Below are positions 16,150-25,494 of a DNA stretch of 64,000 bases, one piece after another; within the stretch, counting starts at the first letter, position 1, and every line of letters begins with the position of its first letter. Source of the DNA: Reyranella aquatilis (GTDB lineage Bacteria > Pseudomonadota > Alphaproteobacteria > Reyranellales > Reyranellaceae); assembly GCF_020880995.1 (NCBI RefSeq), contig NZ_JAJISD010000019.1, forward strand, positions 1 through 64,000, in the 5' to 3' direction. The notes beneath the pieces were generated by a model. That model was not told where the DNA came from, did no database searches, and saw nothing but the letters and a program-made list of their open reading frames with translations. A program made the position numbers and the translations under genes.

Positions 16150-17595
16150 TCAGGCGGCGAGATTGAAGTCCGCGAGGTCAGGTGAGTCCATCTCCCGACG
16201 GAAGCGGCCGAAGCTCCAGGGCCACAGCGCGGGATTGCCGTTGCGGTCGAGGTACCAACTACGACAGCCGGTCACCCAAATCGTGCCCTTCAAGGCCTCG
16301 CGCAGAGCGACGTTGAAGCGGCGGGTCGCTTCCTCCTTCGGTGCCACCGCGCGGCATTTCCCGCCAAGCACCAAATCGGCGAGCTGCAGTATATAGGCCA
16401 GCTGAATCTCTGAGATCAGGACTACCGAGAAATTGCCGATCGGGCTGTTGGGACCGACCAGCATGAAGAAGTTGGGGAAGCCTGGCACCGCCACCGAGCG
16501 GTAGGCCTCATTGGCCTGCGCCCAGGCGTCGGCGAGGCGCCGACCACTCTCGCCTACCACATCCATCGGCCGCAGGAAGGCATGTCCGTCGAAGCCGGTC
16601 GCCAGCACAAGCACGTCCAGCTCATGCAGGACACCATCCTTGGTCCGCACACCACCCGCCTCGATCCGGTCGATGCCGTCGGTCACCAGCGCGACACTGG
16701 GTTTCTGCATCGCCGGATAGAACGTGTCCGACATGATCAGCCGCTTGCAGGCGGCGCGATAGTTGGGCGTCAGTCGCCGCCGCAGATCGGGATCTGCCAC
16801 GTTCTCCTCAAGGTTGGTGCGGCAGGCATCCTCGATCTTCCGCAGCTCGTCCTGGTCGCCGATTACGGCGCGCGCGAAGGTATCAACGAAGCGCGCCGAC
16901 CAGAAATCGTAAGATTGCTGCAGCCGCTCCGGGGAGGTGTGGTACATCGCCTTCTCGTCCTCGCTATAGGCGGGGTTGGCGAACGGCAGAACCCACTGCG
17001 CGGTGCGCTGAAAGAGTGTCAGCTTCGACACGGTATCGGCCAGAGCCGGTACGATCTGGATCGCTGTCGAGCCTGTACCGATGATCCCGATCCGCCTGCC
17101 CTCGAGCGGCACGGAATGATCCCAGCGCGCGGAATGGAAGCAGGCACCCTCGAAGTCGCCGAGTCCCGGGATGTCGGGATAGGCCGGGTGATGCAGTACC
17201 CCGGTGGCACAGATGACGAAATCCACGACATCGGTGGCACCGTCCTTGATCGAGAGATGCCAGCGCCCGTCGCAATACTCCGCGCGTACGATCTCGCTGT
17301 TGAAACGAAAGTGGCTGTCGAGTTCGTACTTCTTCGCCACGCCCTCGAAATAACCTTGGATCTCTGCGCCTGGCGAGAAGCGGTGCGACCAGTCGGCCTT
17401 CAGCTCGAAGGAATAGGCATAGACGTGGCTCGGCACGTCGCAGGACAGGCCGGGATAGGTGTTGTCCCGCCAGGTACCGCCCAACCCGCCGGCCTTCTCG
17501 TAGATCGCGAAGTCCCGGATGCCGCGCTGCTTGAGCTTGATGGCCGTCAGGATGCCCGACATGCCCGCACCGATGATCGCAAAACGCTTGCTCAC
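16150..17595 (-). CDS. FAD-dependent Baeyer-Villiger-type monooxygenase
   Basis: A 481-residue flavoprotein. It has an FAD Rossmann motif GAGMSG (residues 9-14), a second nucleotide (NADPH) motif GTGSTA (173-178) and the Baeyer-Villiger fingerprint FxGxxxHxxxW as FEGACFHSARW (148-158). Such enzymes insert oxygen next to a carbonyl to give an ester or lactone. The esterase gene downstream and the SDR gene upstream suggest the order alcohol to ketone (SDR), ketone to ester (this enzyme), ester to acid plus alcohol (esterase). The Trp of the fingerprint is followed by Asp rather than the usual Pro, so substrate class is uncertain. Confidence 0.88.
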   Translation of the reverse strand: MSKRFAIIGAGMSGILTAIKLKQRGIRDFAIYEKAGGLGGTWRDNTYPGLSCDVPSHVYAYSFELKADWSHRFSPGAEIQGYFEGVAKKYELDSHFRFNSEIVRAEYCDGRWHLSIKDGATDVVDFVICATGVLHHPAYPDIPGLGDFEGACFHSARWDHSVPLEGRRIGIIGTGSTAIQIVPALADTVSKLTLFQRTAQWVLPFANPAYSEDEKAMYHTSPERLQQSYDFWSARFVDTFARAVIGDQDELRKIEDACRTNLEENVADPDLRRRLTPNYRAACKRLIMSDTFYPAMQKPSVALVTDGIDRIEAGGVRTKDGVLHELDVLVLATGFDGHAFLRPMDVVGESGRRLADAWAQANEAYRSVAVPGFPNFFMLVGPNSPIGNFSVVLISEIQLAYILQLADLVLGGKCRAVAPKEEATRRFNVALREALKGTIWVTGCRSWYLDRNGNPALWPWSFGRFRREMDSPDLADFNLAA

Positions 17596-17610
17596 GCTTC
17601 CGCCTTTCGT

Positions 17611-18408
17611 TCAGCCTGGGGTCGCATAACCGCCGCTCACGCTCAACACTTGCCCGGAGATATGTCCAGCCATCCCGGGTGAGGCGAAGAACAGCACTGC
17701 ATTGGCAATATCGGCGGCTCGGCCAACCTTGCCGAGAGGAATCACTTTCCTAGCTTTCTCCACTTGTTCATCGGAAAAGAAGGCATCACGGCCGACCCAC
17801 AGACTGTTGGTGCCAATCTCTTCAGCGGCTGTCGGCAAGATCAAGCCTGGAGCCACAACATTGCACCGGATGCCGTGGCGACCGTATTCCTTTGCAATTG
17901 CCTTCATGAAGGTATTTACGCCGGCCTTCGCGGCCCCATAGACCGCTTCGCGAGGCTCGCCAAAGCTGGCATCTGAGCTGACTGAAACAATCGCGCCTGC
18001 ACCGGCGTCGACGAGCCGAGGCAACGCAGCTTGGGTGCACAAGATCGTCGATACCAGATTGACCTCGATCAGTTGTCGCCAGTGCTTCGTCGACTGTCTG
18101 ACGAACGCTGACGGGCGGTCCCATCCGACGTTATTGACCAGGACATCGAGGCGTCCGTGTTCGGCCATCGTGCGCTCGATGAGCGCGTTTACGTCCTCTT
18201 CCCTTGTCACGTCCGCTGCTTGGAAGCTGATCCGCCCCTTGCCTTGCTTGGCTGCCTCTTTAAGTGTTCGCTGTGCCTGCTCTTCATCGATATCGGCAAA
18301 GACGATATTGGCGTCTTCCCGAGCTAAGGCAAACACGATGGCGCGCCCAATGTTGGACGCGCCGCCCGTGACCAGTACGGATTTGCCACCGAGACCGATG
18401 TCGACCAT
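17611..18408 (-). CDS. SDR-family dehydrogenase (BadH-like)
   Basis: A 265-residue short-chain dehydrogenase with the cofactor motif TGGASNIG, NNVG and the active-site set SVSSDAS...YGAAK, ending in the typical HISGQVLSVSGGY. The stretch around the active site (SDAS-G-EAVYGAAKAG) resembles the BadH-like protein encoded at 36821, so an alicyclic or acyl-CoA beta-hydroxy substrate is possible. Asp at the end of the second beta-strand (VFADID) suggests NAD rather than NADP. It lies 15 bases before the monooxygenase gene in the same operon. Confidence 0.87.
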   Translation of the reverse strand: MVDIGLGGKSVLVTGGASNIGRAIVFALAREDANIVFADIDEEQAQRTLKEAAKQGKGRISFQAADVTREEDVNALIERTMAEHGRLDVLVNNVGWDRPSAFVRQSTKHWRQLIEVNLVSTILCTQAALPRLVDAGAGAIVSVSSDASFGEPREAVYGAAKAGVNTFMKAIAKEYGRHGIRCNVVAPGLILPTAAEEIGTNSLWVGRDAFFSDEQVEKARKVIPLGKVGRAADIANAVLFFASPGMAGHISGQVLSVSGGYATPG

Positions 18409-18411
18409 TGG

Positions 18412-19518
18412 CTACTCAGCTGCGATCGCCAGGGGCGTTCCAACCGATGCACCCACCTCTAATGCCTGGAGTCGGGGAAGAACCTCTTTTGCGAAAAGGC
18501 GCATGTTCGCTTCAGCAACGTCATGGGGCATCCCGCCAAAGCTGAAAATACCAATGAAGCCGGCGCAATCGGTGAGATGCTGATACTGAAGCATCTGGTC
18601 GTAGACTTGCTGTGGCGTCCCGCGTACCTGCAGGTCCGCAAGGAAATTCACAAAGGCATCGACGCCGTGCTTTCGAATGTTCTGCGCTAAAGCGCCGTAG
18701 TACTCGTATCCTTTGATGTCGGCGAGACCTTCGTTGTGAAACTCATAGTGATCAAGCGCTGAGCGGCTGTAGCCACGAGTGTACTTATCATGCATTGCGT
18801 CCGCTGCTGCCGCATCCTCATTACAGCAGATGAAACAAGCGACTATCGGCTTCGGCGGTTCTGCGTTGTTGTGAATTTCCCGATATATTTCGCGATATGC
18901 GTTGAGCTCAGCAACCGTTTTATCCCAAGGCTTCTGCGCGATGATCAAAAGGCCGACGCCTAGCCGGGCCATGATACGGGCAGATTCTGGGGATACCGCT
19001 GAAGCGTACACGCGTCCCTTGAAGCTGGAGTGAGGAGAGGGTCGGATTGCTGTTCTTGGCTGGCGGTAGAGTTGGCCTGCGCTCTCAATCCAGCCCGTTT
19101 CCAACGCATTGAGAATCGCCTCAGAGTATTCCACGAACCGCTGCCGCGACTCACCCATGACGGCACGGAAACCATCAAATTCAATGCGCCCTAGACCGCG
19201 TCCGATACCGAGGATCGCCCTGCCATCGGAAACGTGATCGAGTACGGAGACTTCTTCGGCCAGGCGAACTGGATCGTGCCAGGGAAGCACCATGACCATG
19301 GATCCAAGTTTAACGCGTTTGGTTCGGCCAGCCATGTAGGTCAAGAATTGTGCAACGTTCGGGCACATTGTGTAGTTGTCAAAGTGATGCTCGGCAGCCC
19401 AGACCGAATCGAAGCCAAGAGGTTCAGCGAGATCAGCCATCGCGACTTCGTGGCGGTAGACCTGACGGTCTGTCAGACCCGCCAGGTTCTGAAAGAATGT
19501 GCTCATTCCGACATGCAT
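18412..19518 (-). CDS. LLM-class flavin-dependent oxidoreductase
   Basis: A 368-residue bacterial-luciferase-like TIM-barrel protein (FDSVWAAEHHFDNY, VKLGSMVMVLPWHDPVRLAEEVSVLDHVSDGRAILGIGRG). These enzymes use reduced FMN or F420 to oxygenate or reduce substrates. It is the first gene of the minus-strand block and ends 3 bases before the SDR gene. No flavin reductase is encoded nearby, so reduced flavin must come from elsewhere. Start at 19518 follows a GAGGAAA sequence. The function within the pathway is not determinable from sequence. Confidence 0.85.
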   Translation of the reverse strand: MHVGMSTFFQNLAGLTDRQVYRHEVAMADLAEPLGFDSVWAAEHHFDNYTMCPNVAQFLTYMAGRTKRVKLGSMVMVLPWHDPVRLAEEVSVLDHVSDGRAILGIGRGLGRIEFDGFRAVMGESRQRFVEYSEAILNALETGWIESAGQLYRQPRTAIRPSPHSSFKGRVYASAVSPESARIMARLGVGLLIIAQKPWDKTVAELNAYREIYREIHNNAEPPKPIVACFICCNEDAAAADAMHDKYTRGYSRSALDHYEFHNEGLADIKGYEYYGALAQNIRKHGVDAFVNFLADLQVRGTPQQVYDQMLQYQHLTDCAGFIGIFSFGGMPHDVAEANMRLFAKEVLPRLQALEVGASVGTPLAIAAE

Positions 19519-19838
19519 CGTGGCGTTTCCTCAGATGTGGAGCATTAGGTCAACGAAGAAGAGTTTCATCCTCCGCAGCGCCATCGAAGGTTCATTCTGA
19601 GAGAGGCGAGAGGACGCTGATTTGATGCTTGACTATTTCTAGCATTAATTAGAATTTGTTCTGTGTGCAATGCTAATCGGGCTGCAGGTGGCAATTGTCT
19701 CATATGCGAAGCGCAATCGCCGTAATCCTTCGCCGACGGGAACAGGGTGAATATTTCGACGGCGGTTTGAGTGCCAACCGCCTTGCACTTCTTGATCGGG
19801 CGTTTCAGCTACGGCCAGTACAGTGAGGGGTGCGCAGT
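19519..19838. promoter_or_regulatory. AT-rich divergent promoter region of blocks A and B
   Basis: These 320 bases separate the divergent LLM and amidohydrolase genes. The stretch about 19620-19680 is AT-rich and contains TTGACT (19629-19634) and TAGAAT (19650-19655), a possible plus-strand -35/-10 pair with a short 15-bp spacer. AGCATT at 19642-19647 is repeated in inverted form as AATGCT about 22 bases further on, which could be a regulator site. I support the region as regulatory but not the exact promoter. Confidence 0.4.
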
Positions 19839-21536
19839 ATGACCTACGATCTGAAGATTGTCGGCGGCAGTATTGTAGATGGCACGGGGCGGGAGCGAAT
19901 CCGTGGCGATATCGGCGTAAAGGATGGCCGGATTATTGCTATCGGCGAGGCACCTGGCAAAGGTGAACAAACAATCGACGCCGGCGGATTAGTCGTAGCG
20001 CCTGGCTTTGTTGACATTCACACCCACTACGATGCCCAGATCATGTGGGACCGGATGCTTAGCATTTCGCCTTGGCATGGCGTTACTACCGTCGTGATGG
20101 GGAATTGCGGCTTTGGCGTCGCGCCGACCCGGCCGGATCATCGCAACCTAATTCTCCGAACCTTGGAAAAAGTCGAAGGCATGAGCGTCGACGCGCTGGA
20201 GGCTGGGCTCGGGCCAACGTGGCCCTTCGAATCGTTTCCTCAGTACCTCGACGCGATTGAACGCCAAGGCAGTGCGATCAATGTCGGTGTTCTCATCGGC
20301 CACACACCGATACGCTTTTACGTTATGGGAGAGGAGGCTGTCGAACGGCCGGCGCGGCCCGACGAAGTAGCGCATATGCGTGAACTCGTTCGAGAGGCGC
20401 TTGTCGCCGGGGCAGTCGGATTTGCCACTTCAAAGGCTTCAACCCACGTAGGCTACGGTGGAAAGCCGGTTCCGAGCCGGGCTGCGGAAGTATCGGAGAT
20501 AATTTCACTAGCCAAAGTATTGGGTGAGGTAGGTAGTGGAATTTTCCAAGCGACTGTTGGTAAAGAGTTGTTCTTGGCGGAATTCGCAGAAATTGCGCGA
20601 GCGACAGGTCGTCCTGTCACCTGGACAGCATTGCTGACAGGGCTATCACTCGGAGCAGGCGATCACCGAGAGCAGCTTCGTCGATCTGAGGAATTGGCGG
20701 CGGAGGGGTTGCCAATCTTTCCGCAAGTTACGCCTCGCGCGCTCATGTTTGAATACCAGCTCAAGCAACCGTTTCTTTTTGAGCCGATGTCCTTATTCAA
20801 GCCAGTTGCTGCGGCAGATCTAGAAGGCAAGCGTCGCATCTATGCCGATCCGAGCTTTCGAAATGCATTCGCGGACGTAATGGAGCGGAGCGCAAGAGCG
20901 GCCTTCCGGTCAGCGTTCGCAAAGACGATCATTTCGCAATTCAGCCCCGACCCGAAGTTGGAAGAACGGCTGTTGGTAGAGGTTTCACGAGAACGAAAAG
21001 TCAAACCAACTGATTTGCTTCTCGATCTCGCGCTGGCCACAAATCTAGATGCGCGTTTCCGTATGCCTGTAGCAAATCATGACGAAGTCGAAGTTGAAGG
21101 ATTGTTGAAGAGTGCTTGTACTGTGATCGGCTTGTCGGACGCTGGCGCCCATGCAAGTCAGCTCTGCGATGCCTGCCTGCCGACCTATCTCCTTGGCCAT
21201 TGGGTGCGTGAAAAAGCGGCATTTTCGCTGGAAGAGGCCGTGCGAATGCTAACCAGTCGTCCGGCTGAAGTATTTGGGCTTTCAGATCGAGGCTTGATTG
21301 CTTTGGGCATGCCCGCGGACCTTGTGGTGTTTGATCCGGCGACAGTCGGTAGTGGCAAGGTTCGCCGGGTCTTTGACCTTCCGAGCGGCGCAGACCGTCT
21401 TGTTTCCGACGCAGCGGGCATTGAGGCCGTGGTTGTGAATGGCACCTTGGTGAGGCAATTCAATCGAGACCTCTTGAACCACTCGGGATCGGTACTGCCG
21501 GGACGTCTATTGCGGCGCGGTCGGGCGGGCGCTTGA
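19839..21536 (+). CDS. D-aminoacylase-type amidohydrolase
   Basis: A 565-residue metal-dependent hydrolase of the N-acyl-D-amino-acid deacylase/dihydroorotase superfamily. The metal site starts at VDIHTHYDAQIMWD (about residues 62-75); further family signatures are GVTTVVMGNCGFGVAP, GLSDAGAHASQLCDACLPTYLLGHWV and the C-terminal LTSRPAEVFGL. The ATG at 19839 is 8 bases after GAGGGG and is preferred to a GTG three codons upstream. Family members hydrolyse amide or related C-N bonds. In catabolic clusters their true substrates are often unknown and the name should not be read literally. It is clearly lower in GC than the operon behind it. Confidence 0.82.
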   Translation: MTYDLKIVGGSIVDGTGRERIRGDIGVKDGRIIAIGEAPGKGEQTIDAGGLVVAPGFVDIHTHYDAQIMWDRMLSISPWHGVTTVVMGNCGFGVAPTRPDHRNLILRTLEKVEGMSVDALEAGLGPTWPFESFPQYLDAIERQGSAINVGVLIGHTPIRFYVMGEEAVERPARPDEVAHMRELVREALVAGAVGFATSKASTHVGYGGKPVPSRAAEVSEIISLAKVLGEVGSGIFQATVGKELFLAEFAEIARATGRPVTWTALLTGLSLGAGDHREQLRRSEELAAEGLPIFPQVTPRALMFEYQLKQPFLFEPMSLFKPVAAADLEGKRRIYADPSFRNAFADVMERSARAAFRSAFAKTIISQFSPDPKLEERLLVEVSRERKVKPTDLLLDLALATNLDARFRMPVANHDEVEVEGLLKSACTVIGLSDAGAHASQLCDACLPTYLLGHWVREKAAFSLEEAVRMLTSRPAEVFGLSDRGLIALGMPADLVVFDPATVGSGKVRRVFDLPSGADRLVSDAAGIEAVVVNGTLVRQFNRDLLNHSGSVLPGRLLRRGRAGA

Positions 21537-21858
21537 AGATTAGAATGATCACTTGCTTAGCTTGTTTCTTGGTTAATTCGAGCAGCGGAACCATTTCAGG
21601 TTTCTAATGTAGCCATTTTCTCTTGACGGTTCCGACTCATCGCCAATAGGGTGCCTCAAAACCAAATAGACATTAGAAAAATGTCGACACGGGAGGCATT
21701 AGATGTTGGCGATCATTCCTTCAAAGCGTCTTGGTGTCCGACTCGATGGCTGGATTGCTCTGCCAGTGTCGTCCGTTCTGTAGCGGTCAAACATGCCTTT
21801 GATTGCGCGGATTGGCGGATGTTTAGAAGTGCAGCTGAGGCGTTGAAAGGCAAGAAAG
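21537..21858. other. Intergenic region before the ABC transporter operon
   Basis: These 322 bases show no gene I can support. Base composition changes here from the lower-GC amidohydrolase gene to the high-GC transporter genes, marking a possible recombination joint. A TTGACG at about 21613 could be a -35 element for the transporter operon, but no convincing -10 follows. Confidence 0.35.
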
Positions 21859-22647
21859 TTGGATGACGTTTCGATCCTGGGCGTCGCTACCTTGTCCAAG
21901 AAATTCGGCGGCGTGACCGCCGTGCAGGATGTCTCGGTCGACGTGCCGCGCGGCGGTATCCTGTCGATCATCGGTCCCAACGGCGCGGGTAAGACCTCGC
22001 TGCTCAATATGATTTCGGGCTTCTACAGACCCGACACCGGCCGGGTTGTCCTTGAGGGTCAGGACATCACCCAGATGAAGCCGAGCGACATCGCCGCACT
22101 CGGCATCGCCCGCACCTTCCAGAACATCGCCCTGTTCAGCGGACTGACCGTTCTCGACAATCTGATGCTCGGCCGCCACGTGCGGATGAAGGCGGGCGTG
22201 CTCTCCAGCGTCATCTACTGGGGCATGGCGCAGAAAGAGGACATCGCCCACCGCGAAGCCGTCGAGGAGATCATCGAGTTTCTGAATCTTCAGGATCTGC
22301 GCAAACAGCAGAGCGCGTCGCTGTCCTACGGCCTGCGCAAGCGCGTCGAGCTGGGGCGGGCACTGGCGTCGGAACCGAAGGTACTGCTGCTCGACGAGCC
22401 GATGGGCGGCATGAATCAGGACGAGAAAGAGGACATGGCGCGCTACGTCCTGGACGTCAATCAGGAGCGCGGTGTCACGGTCGTTCTGATCGAGCACGAC
22501 ATGGGCGTGGTCATGGATATTTCCGACAAGATTGTAGTGCTCGACCGCGGCCGGTGTATCGCTACGGGCACGCCCGATGAGGTGCAGCGCCACCCCAAAG
22601 TGGTCGAGGCCTATCTCGGCACGTCCAAAAGCGGAGGCCGTTTATGA
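21859..22647 (+). CDS. livG: Branched-chain-type ABC transporter ATPase (LivG-like)
   Basis: A 262-residue ABC ATPase. Walker A is GPNGAGKT (about residues 39-46), the signature LSYGLRKRVELGRAL and Walker B VLLLDEPMGGM (about 174-184); the C-terminal DEVQRHPKVVEAYLG tail is typical of LivG. The TTG start at 21859 with AAAGG 8 bases upstream gives MDDVSILGV. It energises import with the permeases and second ATPase encoded downstream. It overlaps the acyl-CoA synthetase gene by 4 bases. HAAT-family importers next to CoA ligases usually carry aromatic or alicyclic acids rather than amino acids. Confidence 0.9.
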   Translation: MDDVSILGVATLSKKFGGVTAVQDVSVDVPRGGILSIIGPNGAGKTSLLNMISGFYRPDTGRVVLEGQDITQMKPSDIAALGIARTFQNIALFSGLTVLDNLMLGRHVRMKAGVLSSVIYWGMAQKEDIAHREAVEEIIEFLNLQDLRKQQSASLSYGLRKRVELGRALASEPKVLLLDEPMGGMNQDEKEDMARYVLDVNQERGVTVVLIEHDMGVVMDISDKIVVLDRGRCIATGTPDEVQRHPKVVEAYLGTSKSGGRL

Positions 22648-24584
22648 GTGTCGTTGGCTCCCCGAAGACCGACACATTGCCCAAGCTTGTGGCGCGTAAC
22701 GCCGCTACCGATCCGGGCGGTGCGGGCATGCGTGAAAAGACGCGCGGCGTCTGGCAGACCTATACGTGGGCCGATTACCAGGGCCACGTGCAGGATTTCG
22801 CTCTCGGGCTGGCGTCGCTAGGCTTCGGGCGCGGCGACAAGCTGTCGGTGATCGGCGACAACCGTCCGCAACTCTACTTCGCCCAGCTCTCGGCACAGGC
22901 GCTGGGCGGCATTTCAGTACCAGTCTACCAGGATTCGATCGCCTCGGAGCTGGTCTATGTGCTGAACCACGCCGAGACCTCGGTGATCGTCGCCGAAGAC
23001 CAGGAGCAGGTCGACAAGGCGCTGTCGCTCAAGGACCAATTGCCCAGATTACGTTCGATTGTGTTCGATGATCCGCGCGGCATGTGGGCCTACGCCGATC
23101 CGATCCTGTGCTCGTTCGAGAGCGTGATGGAAGCGGGCAGAGCGTTCGGAAGAGCGAATCCAGATTATTGCGCCCGGGAAGTCGCCAAGGGTAAGGCCGA
23201 CGATACGGCGATGATCGCCTACACATCGGGCACAACCGGCGTGCCCAAGGGCGCCATGCTGAGCCACCGCAACATGATCGCGACGGCCGAGGCCTTCATC
23301 GAGGTGAACGAGATCAAAGGGGGTGACGACTGGCTGTCCTACCTGCCGATGGCCTGGGTCGGCGACGCAGCCTTCTCGCTCGGTATGGCGTTGGTCGCGA
23401 AGGCCACGGCGAACTGTCCGGAGAATCCAGAGACCGTGCAGCGCGACCTGCGCGAGCTTGGCCCCGACGCGGTGCTGGCGCCGCCGCGCATCTGGGAAAA
23501 CATGCTGACCACGATGCAGGTGAAGTCAGGCGACGCCTCGCCGCTCAAGCACCGCACCTTTGAGCATTTTCGTGCATTAGCCGAGCGCTGCGAACTTAAG
23601 CGGACTGATGGTAAGCCTTTGACACTTATTGAGCACATGGGCCTCGCCTTGGGTGAGATCTTTGTTTACGGGCCGGTGCGCGACCAGCTCGGGCTCCGCA
23701 ACGCACGCTGGTGCTACACCGGCGGGGCGCCGCTCGGACCCGATACCTATCGGTTCTTCCGCTCCTTCGGCATCAACCTGAAGCAGATCTACGGAGCCAC
23801 CGAGGCCACGGCGATGATAGCCTGCCAGGCCGACGCCGAGGCCAACCCCAATACGGTCGGCCGGCCGATGCCGCGCGTCGAGGTCAAAATCGACGACCGC
23901 GGCGAGGTCCTGCTGAAAGGCTCCAATGTCTTCAGCGGCTACTACAAGCAGGAGGACGTGACGCGGGAGACCATGACGCCGGACGGCTGGCTGAAGACCG
24001 GCGACGCCGGATTCTTCGACAAGCAGGGCCATCTCGTCATCATCGACCGGGCCAAGGATGTCGGAAAGCTGGCCGACGGCTCGGCCTTCGCGCCACAGTT
24101 CATCGAGAACAAGCTGAAGTTCAGCCCCTTCATCCGCGAGGCCGTGGCCTTCGGCGACCAGCGGCCGTTCGTGGCGGCGATGATCGCCATCGACATGCAG
24201 ACCGTCGGGACCTGGGCCGAGAAGCGCGGCATTGCCTACACCAGCTTCATGGATCTCAGCCGCAAGCCCGAGGTGGCGACTCTGATCGGCGAGGAAATCG
24301 CCAAGGCCAATGCCACGCTGCCGGACATGCAGCAGGCCAGGCGTTACCTGCTGCTCAACAAGGAACTCGAGGCCGACGACGCCGAGATGACACGCACCCG
24401 CAAGGTGCGCCGTAAGTTCGTGGCCGAGAAATACGCCAACGTCATCGACGCCTTTTATGGCGGCGAGAATAGCGCCGAGGTCACCGTGGAGATCACTTTT
24501 GAGGATGGTCGCAAGTCGACCATGACATCCATTATCGCCATCCACGACCTCGTATCGGCCCCGCCGGTGCGGCGGGCGGCTTGA
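22644..24584 (+). CDS. Long-chain-type acyl-CoA synthetase within the importer operon
   Basis: A 646-residue AMP-forming ligase. The P-loop YTSGTTGVPKGAMLSH is at about residues 192-207; further motifs are IYGATEATAMIACQ, the hinge/ATP region GWLKTGDAGFFDKQGHLVIIDRAKDV and a divergent C-terminal segment. It activates a carboxylic acid to its CoA thioester. Its place between livG and livH, with a 4-base overlap to livG, implies coupling of uptake and activation (vectorial acylation). The length and layout fit the FAA1/long-chain group, so a hydrophobic acid is likely. It could stand in for the destroyed AliA-type ligase at 58.2-58.7 kb. Confidence 0.9.
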   Translation: MSVVGSPKTDTLPKLVARNAATDPGGAGMREKTRGVWQTYTWADYQGHVQDFALGLASLGFGRGDKLSVIGDNRPQLYFAQLSAQALGGISVPVYQDSIASELVYVLNHAETSVIVAEDQEQVDKALSLKDQLPRLRSIVFDDPRGMWAYADPILCSFESVMEAGRAFGRANPDYCAREVAKGKADDTAMIAYTSGTTGVPKGAMLSHRNMIATAEAFIEVNEIKGGDDWLSYLPMAWVGDAAFSLGMALVAKATANCPENPETVQRDLRELGPDAVLAPPRIWENMLTTMQVKSGDASPLKHRTFEHFRALAERCELKRTDGKPLTLIEHMGLALGEIFVYGPVRDQLGLRNARWCYTGGAPLGPDTYRFFRSFGINLKQIYGATEATAMIACQADAEANPNTVGRPMPRVEVKIDDRGEVLLKGSNVFSGYYKQEDVTRETMTPDGWLKTGDAGFFDKQGHLVIIDRAKDVGKLADGSAFAPQFIENKLKFSPFIREAVAFGDQRPFVAAMIAIDMQTVGTWAEKRGIAYTSFMDLSRKPEVATLIGEEIAKANATLPDMQQARRYLLLNKELEADDAEMTRTRKVRRKFVAEKYANVIDAFYGGENSAEVTVEITFEDGRKSTMTSIIAIHDLVSAPPVRRAA

Positions 24585-24593
24585 GGAGAGGTG

Positions 24594-25490
24594 ATGTCCG
24601 AAGATCTGGACTTTCTCTTCGCGTTGTTGCTAAACGGCGTGTCGATCGGGTTGATGTACTCGCTGATCGCGCTCGGTTTCGTGCTGGTCTACAAGGCGAC
24701 CGACGCCATCAACTTCGCCCAGGGCGAGTTCGTCATGTTGGCGGGCTTGATTGTGGCGATGATGCTTTCCATCGAAGGTATGCCACTCGCCGTGGCGGTC
24801 GCGGTGACGCTGGCCGTGATGATCGGCTTTGGCTTCGGGCTGGAGCGCGTCGTGCTGCGGCCGCTGCTCGGCCGCCCCGTCGTCGCCGTGATCATGGCGA
24901 CCATCGGCCTCGCGGCCGTCCTGCGCGGCCTGGGTCCGGTCATTTTTGGCAGCGAGACGAGGGCCGTGTCGCTTCCGATCGGCGACGAACCGATCGTCCT
25001 TGGACCGGCCAGTCTGCCCCCCATTCAGGTCGCGGGTGCGATCGTGGCGATCGTCTTCTTCCTGGTGTTCAGCTGGTTCTTCAAGAAGAGCCGAATGGGC
25101 GTCGCCATGCGGGCAGTGGCCGACAATCAGCAGGTGGCGCAAGCCATGGGCATCAACGTCGAGCGCTATTTCGCGCTGGCCTGGGCGATGGCCGGAGTCG
25201 TGTCGGCCCTGGGCGGCATCGTCTGGGGCAGCATGCTGGGGGTCGACGTCCATCTGGCGCTGGTCGGCCTGAAAGTGTTTCCGGTGGTGATCCTGGGCGG
25301 CCTCGATTCGATCGGCGGCGCGCTGGTGGGTGGCCTGATCATCGGTATCGTCGAGAGTCTCGCCGCAGGCTATCTCGACCCCTATGTCGGGGGCGGGACC
25401 AAGGACTTTGCGCCCTATGTGCTGATGATCCTCGTGCTCATGATCCGGCCCTACGGCATCTTCGGCAAGCGGAAGATCGAGCGCGTGTAA
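24594..25490 (+). CDS. livH: Branched-chain-type ABC transporter permease LivH
   Basis: A 298-residue inner-membrane permease with about eight hydrophobic helices. It carries LivH hallmarks: GLMYSLIALGFVLVYKATDAINFAQGEFVML near the N-terminus, MRAVADNQQVAQAMGIN (coupling region, about residues 170-187) and FPVVILGGLDSIGGALVGGL. The ATG at 24594 is preceded by GAGGAGAG, 9 bases after the synthetase stop codon. It forms the translocation channel with LivM. Confidence 0.92.
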   Translation: MSEDLDFLFALLLNGVSIGLMYSLIALGFVLVYKATDAINFAQGEFVMLAGLIVAMMLSIEGMPLAVAVAVTLAVMIGFGFGLERVVLRPLLGRPVVAVIMATIGLAAVLRGLGPVIFGSETRAVSLPIGDEPIVLGPASLPPIQVAGAIVAIVFFLVFSWFFKKSRMGVAMRAVADNQQVAQAMGINVERYFALAWAMAGVVSALGGIVWGSMLGVDVHLALVGLKVFPVVILGGLDSIGGALVGGLIIGIVESLAAGYLDPYVGGGTKDFAPYVLMILVLMIRPYGIFGKRKIERV

Positions 25491-25494
25491 GCCC

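Noticed and set aside
16582..17682. 366-codon open frame on the plus strand opposite the first Baeyer-Villiger gene
   Set aside because: Overlaps a gene with complete cofactor motifs on the other strand; composition is that of an antisense shadow.
19839..21536. Literal D-aminoacylase function for the hydrolase
   Set aside because: The fold and metal motifs are right, but this family is broad and the surroundings are not amino-acid metabolism, so only the family name is kept.
21651..21866. 71-codon frame just before livG
   Set aside because: No ribosome-binding site or family resemblance, and it runs into the livG start; treated as non-coding.
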